DNA of 5,961 nt from NCBI GenBank assembly GCA_015222115.1, contig JADFUO010000076.1, forward strand, positions 1 to 5,961. The letters are read 5' to 3'. The DNA comes from Bacteroidota bacterium. GTDB taxonomy: Bacteria; Bacteroidota; Bacteroidia; Bacteroidales; JADFUO01. Position numbers and translations under genes: made by a program. The notes below the pieces were generated by a model. The model did not search any database. It worked only from the letters and a program-made list of their open reading frames with translations, and had not been told where the DNA came from. Of this stretch, positions 1 through 5,961 are shown in pieces; the first letter of the stretch is position 1, and the number at the start of each line of letters is the position of its first letter.

Positions 1-1071
1 ACCATAATCGGCAATCGGAGAATTAAAATATTGACCGGATAACAGGGGCCAGTCGCCATATTGTTCGCGATTTAAATATGACAATAAACTGATTGCATCT
101 TCGGGACTGTTTTCATCAATAGGTGTATCAGCATTTGAGCGGATGATTAGCATAAAAAACGAAGAATATCCGATTAATATGAAAATAAAACATAGTATTA
201 TTGTGTTGACAATTACTTTTTTACGTTTGATTGTATATTTTAACCCCCAAACAATAAGACCAATCAGCAGTATAAAATATACAATTGTACCCGAATTAAA
301 TGGCAGGCCAAGTGAGTTTACAAAGAACAACTCAAATAGTGATGAAAGTTTAACAATCCATGGAACAATAATATACATTATTATTGAAAGAATTAATATA
401 GAGATAATAGCAGTATATATTATTCCTTTTGTAGTTGTTTTGTATTTTTTAAAATAATAAACAAAAGCTATTGCCGGTATTGCCAGAAGGTTTAAAAGGT
501 GTACTCCGATTGATAATCCGATAAGATATGCAATTAATATCAGCCACCTGAAACCATGTCTTTTGTCAGCAATTCGTTCCCATTTTAAAATTGCCCAGAA
601 AACAATAGCTGTAAAAAATGAGGACATTGCATAAACTTCGCCTTCTACAGCAGAAAACCAAAAAGAATCGGAGAAAGTATAAGCCAAAGCTCCTACAAGA
701 CCACTGCCTAAAACTGCATACATTTTACCTTGAGTCATTTCTCCTTCACGTACGGCAACTTTTTCTGCAAGCATGGTAATTGTCCAGAACAAAAATAAAA
801 TTGTGAAACTGCTGCTAAGCACTGACATAATATTTATCATCAAAGCGACTTTGGTTACATCACCAAATGCAAATAATGAGAAAAACCTGCCTAATAACTG
901 AAATAACGGTGCTCCCGGAGGATGTCCAACCTGTAGTTTGTAAGCTGTTGCGATGTATTCACCACAGTCCCACCAACTTGCTGTCGGTTCTACTGTAAAC
1001 AGATATACAACTGTTGCAATTGCAAAAGCTATCCATCCGATAATATTGTTTTGCTTTTTAAAATTTTCCAT
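1..1071 (-). CDS. DUF2723 family membrane protein (GT-C type, protein O-mannosyltransferase-like), N-terminal part
   Basis: Reading the minus strand from an ATG at 1071 gives 357 uninterrupted codons to the window edge, so this is the start of a larger gene; family members are commonly around 1000 residues. Diagnostic DUF2723 motifs are visible: WWDCGEY at residues 33-39, KLQVGHPPGAP at 45-55, an SFWFSAVEGEVYAM segment at 136-149, and a DENSPEDA...YLNREQYGDWPLL region at about 319-344. Hydrophobic segments lie near 11-27, 77-101, 150-163, 176-207, 216-240, 262-277 and 287-309, so it is a polytopic inner-membrane protein. The family is widespread in Bacteroidota and related to GT-C protein O-mannosyltransferases; the early acidic residues (D35, E38) resemble the catalytic loop of that fold. 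A role in O-glycosylation of exported proteins is inference; substrate and sugar cannot be read here. The missing C-terminal part is a window effect, not evidence of a broken gene. Confidence 0.9.
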   Translation of the reverse strand, partial: MENFKKQNNIIGWIAFAIATVVYLFTVEPTASWWDCGEYIATAYKLQVGHPPGAPLFQLLGRFFSLFAFGDVTKVALMINIMSVLSSSFTILFLFWTITMLAEKVAVREGEMTQGKMYAVLGSGLVGALAYTFSDSFWFSAVEGEVYAMSSFFTAIVFWAILKWERIADKRHGFRWLILIAYLIGLSIGVHLLNLLAIPAIAFVYYFKKYKTTTKGIIYTAIISILILSIIMYIIVPWIVKLSSLFELFFVNSLGLPFNSGTIVYFILLIGLIVWGLKYTIKRKKVIVNTIILCFIFILIGYSSFFMLIIRSNADTPIDENSPEDAISLLSYLNREQYGDWPLLSGQYFNSPIADYG

Positions 1072-1173
1072 AGAAATATGTTAGAATCAATTTTTAGCGA
1101 AAGTATAAATTTTGATTTAATTTTTGTATTTCTTCTTAATATAAATTAACTTTTTTTAACAATGCAAATTGAT

Positions 1174-1203
1174 CAAATATAAAAAAATAAAAAAACCCAT
1201 CAA
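1174..1203 (-). promoter_or_regulatory. Candidate Bacteroidota promoter for the DUF2723 gene
   Basis: On the minus strand, TATATTTG (1181-1174) fits the -7 consensus TAnnTTTG, and a TTG (1203-1201) lies 19 bases upstream, within the usual spacing. The transcript would start roughly 95 bases before the ATG at 1071. The -33 element sits inside the terminator hairpin at 1191-1219, so termination of the upstream minus-strand transcript and this start would overlap physically. In AT-rich DNA such matches also arise by chance. Confidence 0.35.
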
Positions 1204-1219
1204 TATTTGGTGGGTTTTT
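1181..1219 (-). terminator. Intrinsic terminator, probably of the ferredoxin transcript
   Basis: A 13-bp inverted repeat (1191-1203 with 1207-1219) has a 3-base loop and a CCC/GGG core. Read on the minus strand it ends in GGG followed by two runs of seven T separated by one A (down to 1181), the classic hairpin plus U-tract, with one A.C mismatch in the stem. Read on the plus strand the mismatch becomes a G.U pair but the U-run is shorter. Minus-strand use fits best, because the ferredoxin gene upstream on that strand has no closer terminator; bidirectional action is possible. Confidence 0.75.
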
Positions 1220-1225
1220 AAATAC

Positions 1226-1357
1226 TAAACGCATCCATACGGACAAGTTTATACTTTACAAATTTCGAAAAAGCAGAACATGTGGTTATCTGTAAGCTAT
1301 GTTTGTAAATTTTCGCATACTCGATTTCTATCAGTATAATAAGGATGAATAAGTTTA
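1226..1357 (-). ncRNA. Candidate structured RNA or folded 3' UTR of the ferredoxin mRNA
   Basis: This gene-free stretch holds four consecutively nested complementary pairs: 1226-1230 with 1353-1357, CATCC 1232-1236 with GGATG 1343-1347, 1249-1254 with 1334-1339, and TTTACAAA 1255-1262 with TTTGTAAA 1302-1309. A small apical hairpin sits inside (1274-1279 with 1285-1287 and 1290-1292). Together they make an irregular rod about 130 bases long. On the minus strand it is followed within about 10 bases by the terminator at 1219-1191, so a transcript of roughly 175 bases, or a 3' UTR fragment of that size, would end there. No own minus-strand promoter was found, which favours a 3' UTR or processed RNA. 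Most helices are AT-rich and short, so chance is a real alternative. No known RNA family is claimed. Confidence 0.3.
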
Positions 1358-1374
1358 TTAAACTTTAATCAATT

Positions 1375-1554
<180 letters not shown>

Positions 1555-1584
1555 TTATGTTAATAAATGATTAAAATATTGATG

Positions 1585-1618
1585 CAAATATAAATAGATT
1601 TTGTAAATTTTTATGCAA
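1585..1618 (-). promoter_or_regulatory. Candidate Bacteroidota promoter for the ferredoxin gene
   Basis: On the minus strand TATATTTG (1592-1585) matches the -7 consensus TAnnTTTG exactly, and TTG (1618-1616) lies 23 bases upstream, at the long end of the accepted spacing. The predicted transcript begins near 1579, leaving a leader of about 36 bases before the ATG at 1542. That leader is A/T-rich with no Shine-Dalgarno sequence, as is common in this phylum. Confidence 0.5.
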
Positions 1619-1648
1619 TTAAGTAATTTATATATGTTCTAAATAAAA

Positions 1649-1671
1649 AAATATTTTAATAAAAAATATTT
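1649..1671. repeat. Perfect AT-only inverted repeat between the divergent promoters
   Basis: Arms of nine bases, AAATATTTT (1649-1657) and AAAATATTT (1663-1671), flank a 5-base spacer. It lies between the candidate ferredoxin promoter (1585-1618) and the korA promoter (1682-1714), 10 bases upstream of the latter's -33 element. It could be an operator for a dimeric regulator or simply intrinsically bent AT-rich DNA acting like an UP element. Because it holds only A and T in a very AT-rich region, chance formation is quite possible. Confidence 0.4.
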
Positions 1672-1681
1672 ATTGAAAAAC

Positions 1682-1714
1682 TTGTTTTTAAGATAAATAA
1701 AACATTTAACTTTG
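1682..1714 (+). promoter_or_regulatory. Bacteroidota promoter for korAB
   Basis: TAACTTTG at 1707-1714 is an exact TAnnTTTG -7 element, with TTG at 1682-1684 as the -33 element and 22 bases between them. Transcription would begin near 1720, giving a leader of about 23 bases before the korA ATG at 1744. The leader has no purine-rich Shine-Dalgarno motif. This is one of the two best promoter matches in the window and is correctly placed for the operon. Confidence 0.7.
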
Positions 1715-1743
1715 CCGCGATTTTTAAACATATTAATAATCAA

Positions 1744-3591
1744 ATGACGCATAAAAAAAATCATGTCGTTGAATTAGATGATGTAGTTGTAAGGTTTGCC
1801 GGCGATTCCGGTGATGGCATGCAACTTACAGGTTCCTTATTTTCTGATTCTGTAGCTTTTGCAGGAAACGATTTTGCTACTTTTCCTGATTATCCTTCCG
1901 AGATCAGGGCACCTCAGGGAACAATTGCCGGCGTATCAGGTTTTCAGGTACATTTCGGACATAACAATATTCACACTTCAGGCGATCTGGCTGACGTTTT
2001 AGTTGCTATGAACCCGGCATCATTAAAAGCATCATTAAAATGGGCAGAAAAAGATGCCACCCTTATTGTTGATTCAGATGCTTTTATTGAAAAAGGGATA
2101 ATCAAAGCCGGCTATGATACAAATCCCCTGGAAGATAACAGCCTTGTTGGCTACAACCTTATTAAAGCTCCAATTTCCAGGTTAACAAAAGAAGCCGTTA
2201 AAGACCTTGGCATTGAACTTAAAGCAGCTCTAAGGTGCAAAAATATGTTTGCCTTAGGTATAGTTTTATACCTTTTTAATCGTAAGCTTGATTCAACAAA
2301 TGCTTTTTTTGAAGAAAAGTTCAAATCTAACCCGCTGATTGTTGAGTCAAATAAAAGAGTTTTAAAAGCAGGCTTTATTTTTGCAGAGAATGTTGAGGCC
2401 ATAAATCCTACTTATAAGGTACAACCTGCTAAGCTAAAAAAGGGCACATACAGAAATATTACTGGAAACAGAGCAACTGCATGGGGATTTTTAGCAGCAT
2501 CCGAACGCTCGGGAAGGGAACTGTTCTTAGGGTCCTATCCTATTACACCGGCTTCTGAAATTTTACAGGAATTAACAAAGCATAAGCAATTTTCTGTTAA
2601 AGCTTTTCAGGCGGAGGATGAAATTGCCGGTATTTGTTCATCATTAGGGGCAAGCTTTACAGGTTCATTAGCAGTGACATCTACATCAGGACCTGGCTTA
2701 TCATTAAAGAGTGAAGCAATTGGCTTGGCTGTTATGACTGAATTACCGATTGTGATAGTAGATGTTCAGCGTGGCGGTCCTTCAACCGGAATGCCCACAA
2801 AATCCGAACAATCCGATCTTTTTCAGGCATTGTTTGGCAGAAATGGTGAATGCCCTACAATAGTTTTAGCAGCAATAAGTTCATCCGATTGTTTTTATTC
2901 GGCGTATGAAGCATCTAAACTTGCACTGGAGCATATGACACCGGTTATTTTATTAACCGACGGTGCATTGGCAAATGGCTCGGAAGTTTTTAAAATTCCA
3001 AAAGTTGCTGATTTACCTGAAATCAATCCCCCGATTGTTGAACCAAATGACCCTGATTTTAAACCTTATAGAAGAGACGAGAAAAAATTAAGCCGTTACT
3101 GGGCTATTCCCGGTACCGAAGGGTTACGCCATAGAATCGGTGGTCTTGAAAAAGAGAATATTACAGGTAATGTTTCAAATGACCCGCTTAATCATCAACT
3201 TATGGTTAAGTTAAGAGATGATAAAGTTAAAAAAGTTGCCAACTATATTCCCGAACAAAAAATTATTGGAAATGACTCAGGAGAACTGTTAATTGTTAGT
3301 TGGGGTGGCACTTATGGAGTAATGCTCACAGCTGTTGAAAGATTGCAAGAAAAAGGTAAAAATATTAGTCTGGCACATTTTAAATATATAAATCCTTTAC
3401 CCAAAAACACCAAAGAAGTATTTAGTAAATTTAAAAGAATTATTGTTTGTGAATTAAACAACGGACAATTTGTATCTTATCTTAAAATGAATTTCCCTGA
3501 ATTCAAATACGAGCAGTATAATAAAATTCAGGGCTTGCCTTTTATGGTATCCGAAATAAAAGAAAAATTTAGCTCACTTTTAAATGAGTAA
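1744..3591 (+). CDS. korA: 2-oxoglutarate:ferredoxin oxidoreductase, alpha subunit (gamma-alpha fusion)
   Basis: This 615-residue protein is the large subunit of a two-subunit 2-oxoacid:ferredoxin oxidoreductase. The N-terminal gamma-type domain (about 12-200) carries RFAGDSGDGMQLTG near 17-30 and the segment FPDYPSEIRAPQGT at 47-60. The alpha domain (about 240-440) binds the pyrimidine end of thiamine diphosphate and shows YPITPASE at 265-272, the conserved acidic QAEDE at 289-293, TSGPG at 314-318 and QRGGPSTGMPTKSEQ at 342-356. A C-terminal domain (about 511-615) follows the usual transketolase-C-like pattern. Fusion of gamma and alpha and the overall length match KorA proteins. With KorB it decarboxylates 2-oxoglutarate to succinyl-CoA in the cytoplasm, passing electrons to ferredoxin, or carboxylates in reverse. 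The start at 1744 lies just after a good promoter and gives the expected N-terminus. Exact substrate is inferred from family resemblance; a related branched 2-oxoacid specificity cannot be fully excluded. Confidence 0.93.
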   Translation: MTHKKNHVVELDDVVVRFAGDSGDGMQLTGSLFSDSVAFAGNDFATFPDYPSEIRAPQGTIAGVSGFQVHFGHNNIHTSGDLADVLVAMNPASLKASLKWAEKDATLIVDSDAFIEKGIIKAGYDTNPLEDNSLVGYNLIKAPISRLTKEAVKDLGIELKAALRCKNMFALGIVLYLFNRKLDSTNAFFEEKFKSNPLIVESNKRVLKAGFIFAENVEAINPTYKVQPAKLKKGTYRNITGNRATAWGFLAASERSGRELFLGSYPITPASEILQELTKHKQFSVKAFQAEDEIAGICSSLGASFTGSLAVTSTSGPGLSLKSEAIGLAVMTELPIVIVDVQRGGPSTGMPTKSEQSDLFQALFGRNGECPTIVLAAISSSDCFYSAYEASKLALEHMTPVILLTDGALANGSEVFKIPKVADLPEINPPIVEPNDPDFKPYRRDEKKLSRYWAIPGTEGLRHRIGGLEKENITGNVSNDPLNHQLMVKLRDDKVKKVANYIPEQKIIGNDSGELLIVSWGGTYGVMLTAVERLQEKGKNISLAHFKYINPLPKNTKEVFSKFKRIIVCELNNGQFVSYLKMNFPEFKYEQYNKIQGLPFMVSEIKEKFSSLLNE

Positions 3592-3596
3592 TAAAA

Positions 3597-4631
3597 ATGG
3601 AAGAATCACAAATTAAGGTTCCGGTTATTCCGGAATTAACAAAAGAAGATTTTGTTAGCGACCAGATGGTAAAATGGTGTCCCGGATGTGGTGACCATGC
3701 AATTTTATCATCAATGGAAAAAGTGTTTCCCAAACTTGGTATCCGTAAAGAAGATTTTGTTGTTGTTTCGGGGATAGGATGTTCGTCAAGATTTCCTTAT
3801 TACATGAATACTTACGGAATACATGGCATTCATGGCAGGGCAGCAGCAATTGCTTCGGGAGTGAAAATCGCAAATCCGGAATTAAGTGTTTGGATGATAA
3901 CAGGTGATGGTGATTGTTTGGCAATTGGAGGAAACCATTTTATTCATATTGTAAGGAGAAATCTTGATATAAATATTGTCCTGTTTAATAATAAAATATA
4001 TGGCTTAACTAAGGGTCAGTTTTCTCCTACAACATCCAAAGGTACCAAAACAAAAACTTCACCACTGGGAACTATTGAAATTCCTTTTAATCCGGGTGAA
4101 TTGGTGATTGGTGCGCAGGGAACTTTTTTTGCCAGAGTTACGGATTCTAATCCTAAAATGATGGTTGATGTATTATTTGAAGCTGCCAGGCATAATGGAA
4201 CTTCAGTTGTTGAGATTTTGCAGAATTGTGTTATTTTCAGTAATAAAGTTCATGCCCTGATTACTTCTAAAGAAACCAAAGAAAATAATCAATTACATTT
4301 GAAGCACGGCGAACCAATGTTATTTGGAAAGCAAAAAGATAAGGGAATAATATTAAGAGGAACAAATTTAGAAGTTGTGAAATTAGGAGAAAACGGAATA
4401 ACTGAAAAAGATATATTAATACACAACAAATTCAACCACGATACAGGTGTTCATAATATGCTTGCAAGGATGGCTCCACCTGAATTCCCCGCTGCATTAG
4501 GTGTTATCAGGGCAGTAGAACAGGAAACTTATGGACAGGCTTTAATGGATATAATTGACATAGCAAAAAACACTTCCACCCTGAAATCTGTTGATGACCT
4601 GTTAAATAGCGGAAATATCTGGGAGATATAA
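3597..4631 (+). CDS. korB: 2-oxoglutarate:ferredoxin oxidoreductase, beta subunit (thiamine diphosphate and [4Fe-4S] binding)
   Basis: This 344-residue subunit holds the catalytic cofactors. WCPGCGDHAI (27-36) supplies C28 and C31, and C62 in GIGCSS and C211 in ILQNC complete the four ligands expected for the single [4Fe-4S] cluster. The thiamine diphosphate/Mg motif starts at GDGD (103-106) and ends at NN (131-132), followed by IYGLTKGQFSPTT (134-146), a signature typical of KorB and different from the pyruvate enzyme's beta subunit. Residues beyond about 225 form a C-terminal extension usual in longer KorB proteins. The gene starts 5 bases after the korA stop with no Shine-Dalgarno sequence, so it is clearly cotranscribed and perhaps translationally coupled. 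The complex has no internal ferredoxin-like domain, so an external ferredoxin such as the one at 1375-1542 is needed. Confidence 0.94.
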   Translation: MEESQIKVPVIPELTKEDFVSDQMVKWCPGCGDHAILSSMEKVFPKLGIRKEDFVVVSGIGCSSRFPYYMNTYGIHGIHGRAAAIASGVKIANPELSVWMITGDGDCLAIGGNHFIHIVRRNLDINIVLFNNKIYGLTKGQFSPTTSKGTKTKTSPLGTIEIPFNPGELVIGAQGTFFARVTDSNPKMMVDVLFEAARHNGTSVVEILQNCVIFSNKVHALITSKETKENNQLHLKHGEPMLFGKQKDKGIILRGTNLEVVKLGENGITEKDILIHNKFNHDTGVHNMLARMAPPEFPAALGVIRAVEQETYGQALMDIIDIAKNTSTLKSVDDLLNSGNIWEI

Positions 4632-4684
4632 GGTTTTAAATATAGTGAAAGACATTAGAGACCGCTTGCAAGAGGTTATTGACT

Positions 4685-4721
4685 AATACTGCTAAAATCG
4701 GTAACGTACTGGTATTCTTTT
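4685..4721 (+). terminator. Possible weak terminator of korAB
   Basis: AATACTG (4685-4691) can pair with TGGTATT (4710-4716) using two G.U pairs. Inside, CG-GTAA-CG (4699-4706) makes a small stem capped by a GNRA-type loop. A short T-run (CTTTT, 4717-4721) follows. It lies about 55 bases after the korB stop and before the next gene's promoter, the right place for a terminator, but the stem is interrupted and the T-run is short. Confidence 0.35.
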
Positions 4722-4741
4722 ATGTAAAAAAGAGAGTATAA

Positions 4742-4773
4742 TTTGGTTTTTAAATAAAAATGATATATATTTG
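4742..4773 (+). promoter_or_regulatory. Bacteroidota promoter for the secreted-protein gene
   Basis: TTTG at 4742-4745 and TATATTTG at 4766-4773 match the -33 and -7 consensus elements exactly, with 20 bases between them. Transcription would start near 4780. This separates the downstream gene from the korAB operon and leaves a leader of about 68 bases to the preferred ATG at 4848, or about 29 to the upstream ATG at 4809. Confidence 0.65.
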
Positions 4774-4847
4774 TTTCAAATAATGGCATCAAAAAAAGTA
4801 GTTTTTCGATGTATCTTAAAAAGATTTATTCACCAAAATTTATTAAA

Positions 4848-5864
4848 ATGAAAACACTTATTAGAACTTCATCATCATTAGTATTGATTATTTTGCTATT
4901 GAGTAGTATATCAACTGCTTATTCAAATCAAAATCCGCCTGCTGATAAGGTTGAAGTACAATACATTGCCATTCATTTTGGCAGTCCTGATCATGCAACA
5001 GTAATGGATAAAACTGAATTTCCTGAATTTCAATATTATTGCGCTACAGGAGGTGCTTATTCATACTCTGAAGAACAAAAATTAATAGGAAACCCGAAAT
5101 ATTTAGTAGGTTACTATGGAGAAGTTCCAGAGAAAATGGGATTTTGTGCAAATTATACAACAGAAAAATATTTTTCACCTCCTTATAGTTATGGAGCAAT
5201 TTATGTAATTGGTCAAAATGGCGTAATTTCATACCAAACACCAAGTAACAATTTTAATGAAGAATATTTTAATGAAGTTTATACAGAAGTATTTAATGCA
5301 ATAAAATCTTCTGTGAAAAAATTAAAAAAAGGCAAATTGACAAAACCATTAAGTGAAAAAAAATGTAATTATTTAAAAAAATCGGCAATTGGAGAATTAG
5401 AAACAGTAAAAGGTTCAAAAATTGATAAATCAAACGAAGGCATAGTTGGATGGAAAGTGCCTAAAATTTCTATAATTGATGAAAATGGGAATAATACAAC
5501 TCTTGAAGAAATTACTAAAAATAAAATATCTATTGTAGTATTTTATACCTTGAATGGTGTTGAAAGAAAAAGAGGCGATAAAAAAGGAAATATAATAGAT
5601 GAATGGATAGGGCAAAAATTAATTTCTACGAAAGAATATACTGCCAATATAGAAAAGAAATTCATGGAAGGTGAATATGAAAATAAAGAGGAAGCAAAAA
5701 AAGAGTTTGCGAAAACCATGTTTAAAGCAGCAATAGTTGGTACATTAGTTGGAGAATTATTTAATTCTGATGAAGAAATGAATGATAAGAAAAGGGTTCA
5801 GGCATATACAGAGTGTGTACAAAGAATAAAAATGGTTCATGATATTTCAAAAAATATAAAATAA
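4848..5864 (+). CDS. Secreted protein of unknown function, possibly with degenerate thioredoxin-like regions
   Basis: I do not recognise this family. The chosen start at 4848 gives 338 residues and begins directly with a classical Sec signal peptide: MK at the N-terminus, a hydrophobic core LVLIILLL (11-18), and likely cleavage near residue 26 (TAYS/NQ). An in-frame ATG at 4809 would add 13 residues ahead of the signal and is less likely. There is no lipobox cysteine, so the product is probably periplasmic or secreted. The segment GAIYVIGQNGVISYQ (116-130) and the segment VPKISIIDENG...ISIVVFY (204-233) resemble strands of thioredoxin/peroxiredoxin folds, but no CxxC is present; the cysteines are C65, C100, C173 and C323. 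Residues 262-338 are lysine- and glutamate-rich and probably helical. It has its own promoter and is not part of the korAB operon. The thioredoxin resemblance is tentative. Confidence 0.85.
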   Translation: MKTLIRTSSSLVLIILLLSSISTAYSNQNPPADKVEVQYIAIHFGSPDHATVMDKTEFPEFQYYCATGGAYSYSEEQKLIGNPKYLVGYYGEVPEKMGFCANYTTEKYFSPPYSYGAIYVIGQNGVISYQTPSNNFNEEYFNEVYTEVFNAIKSSVKKLKKGKLTKPLSEKKCNYLKKSAIGELETVKGSKIDKSNEGIVGWKVPKISIIDENGNNTTLEEITKNKISIVVFYTLNGVERKRGDKKGNIIDEWIGQKLISTKEYTANIEKKFMEGEYENKEEAKKEFAKTMFKAAIVGTLVGELFNSDEEMNDKKRVQAYTECVQRIKMVHDISKNIK

Positions 5865-5919
5865 CTGAATTTTGTAAGGTCATTAAAGAAATAAGTATTA
5901 CAAAGAAAAAAATTTTCAT

Positions 5920-5961
5920 TTATTTTAAGAGTTTTTCTATATATACGGCTGCCTTCACCAT
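5920..5961 (-). CDS. Possible C-terminal end of a minus-strand gene cut by the window edge
   Basis: Read on the minus strand from the window edge, 13 codons (MVKAAVYIEKLLK) lead to a TAA at 5922-5920. The composition looks like an ordinary C-terminal amphipathic helix, and a convergent gene would fit the short gap after the secreted-protein gene. The first ATG may be internal, since the window ends there. Only 13 codons are visible and another frame is also open, so this is weak. Confidence 0.25.
   Translation of the reverse strand: MVKAAVYIEKLLK

Noticed and set aside
143..457. Plus-strand open frame of 104 codons
   Set aside because: It lies antisense to the DUF2723 coding sequence, which has clear family motifs; the frame shows no recognisable protein features and is a shadow of the real gene.
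1298..1305. Plus-strand TATGTTTG matching the -7 promoter consensus
   Set aside because: No TTG or TTTG lies at the required distance upstream and no plus-strand gene follows, so it looks like a chance match.
2151..2402. Minus-strand open frame of 83 codons within korA
   Set aside because: It is antisense to a well-supported conserved domain of KorA, with no motif and no independent promoter match considered convincing.
3655..3924. Minus-strand open frame of 89 codons within korB
   Set aside because: It is antisense to the cofactor-binding part of KorB; the His/Leu-rich translation is a composition artefact.
4661..4676. Imperfect palindrome ACCGCTTGCAAGAGGT after korB
   Set aside because: The stem has a mismatch, almost no loop and no following T-run, so it is not a credible terminator.
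4809..4847. Upstream in-frame ATG as the start of the secreted protein
   Set aside because: Starting at 4809 puts 13 extra residues before a complete signal peptide; the ATG at 4848 begins it directly and follows an A-rich leader. The upstream start cannot be fully excluded.
5044..5615. Two minus-strand open frames (5044-5244 and 5430-5615) within the secreted-protein gene
   Set aside because: Both are antisense to a long gene with a signal peptide and a good promoter, and their Phe/Ile/Tyr-rich translations are what AT-rich antisense DNA gives.
5873..5904. TTTGTAA...TTACAAA inverted repeat after the secreted-protein gene
   Set aside because: Seven AT-rich pairs around a loop of nearly 20 bases without a T-run on either strand are too weak to call a terminator.

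Overview
The window looks like an AT-rich chromosomal segment of a Bacteroidota bacterium, probably an anaerobe or facultative anaerobe. Three things point there: a DUF2723-type membrane glycosyltransferase, start codons with A-rich leaders and no Shine-Dalgarno sequence, and several matches to the phylum's unusual promoter (TTG/TTTG at about -33, TAnnTTTG at about -7). The phylum call is inference from these features. No rRNA, tRNA, insertion sequence, CRISPR array or phage gene was seen.

Layout. At 1-1071 (minus) is the N-terminal third of a multi-membrane DUF2723 protein that runs off the left edge. At 1072-1374 is a gene-free stretch with a strong intrinsic terminator and a nested set of complementary segments that could be a structured RNA or the folded 3' UTR of the next gene. 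At 1375-1542 (minus) is a 55-residue 2[4Fe-4S] ferredoxin. A 201-bp AT-rich divergent promoter region separates it from korA (1744-3591, plus) and korB (3597-4631, plus), the two subunits of a 2-oxoglutarate:ferredoxin oxidoreductase. After a weak possible terminator and a good Bacteroidota promoter comes a secreted protein of unknown function (4848-5864, plus). The last 42 bases may hold the end of a minus-strand gene.

How the genes fit. KorAB converts 2-oxoglutarate and CoA to succinyl-CoA and CO2 with low-potential electrons going to ferredoxin, or runs in reverse in a reductive TCA branch. The divergent small ferredoxin is the obvious candidate electron partner, and the shared promoter region could coordinate the two. 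The membrane glycosyltransferase and the secreted protein appear to be unrelated envelope functions.

I found no convincing new multi-gene system. The best leads are the candidate structured RNA downstream of the ferredoxin, the 23-bp dyad between the divergent ferredoxin and korAB promoters, and the unassigned secreted protein.
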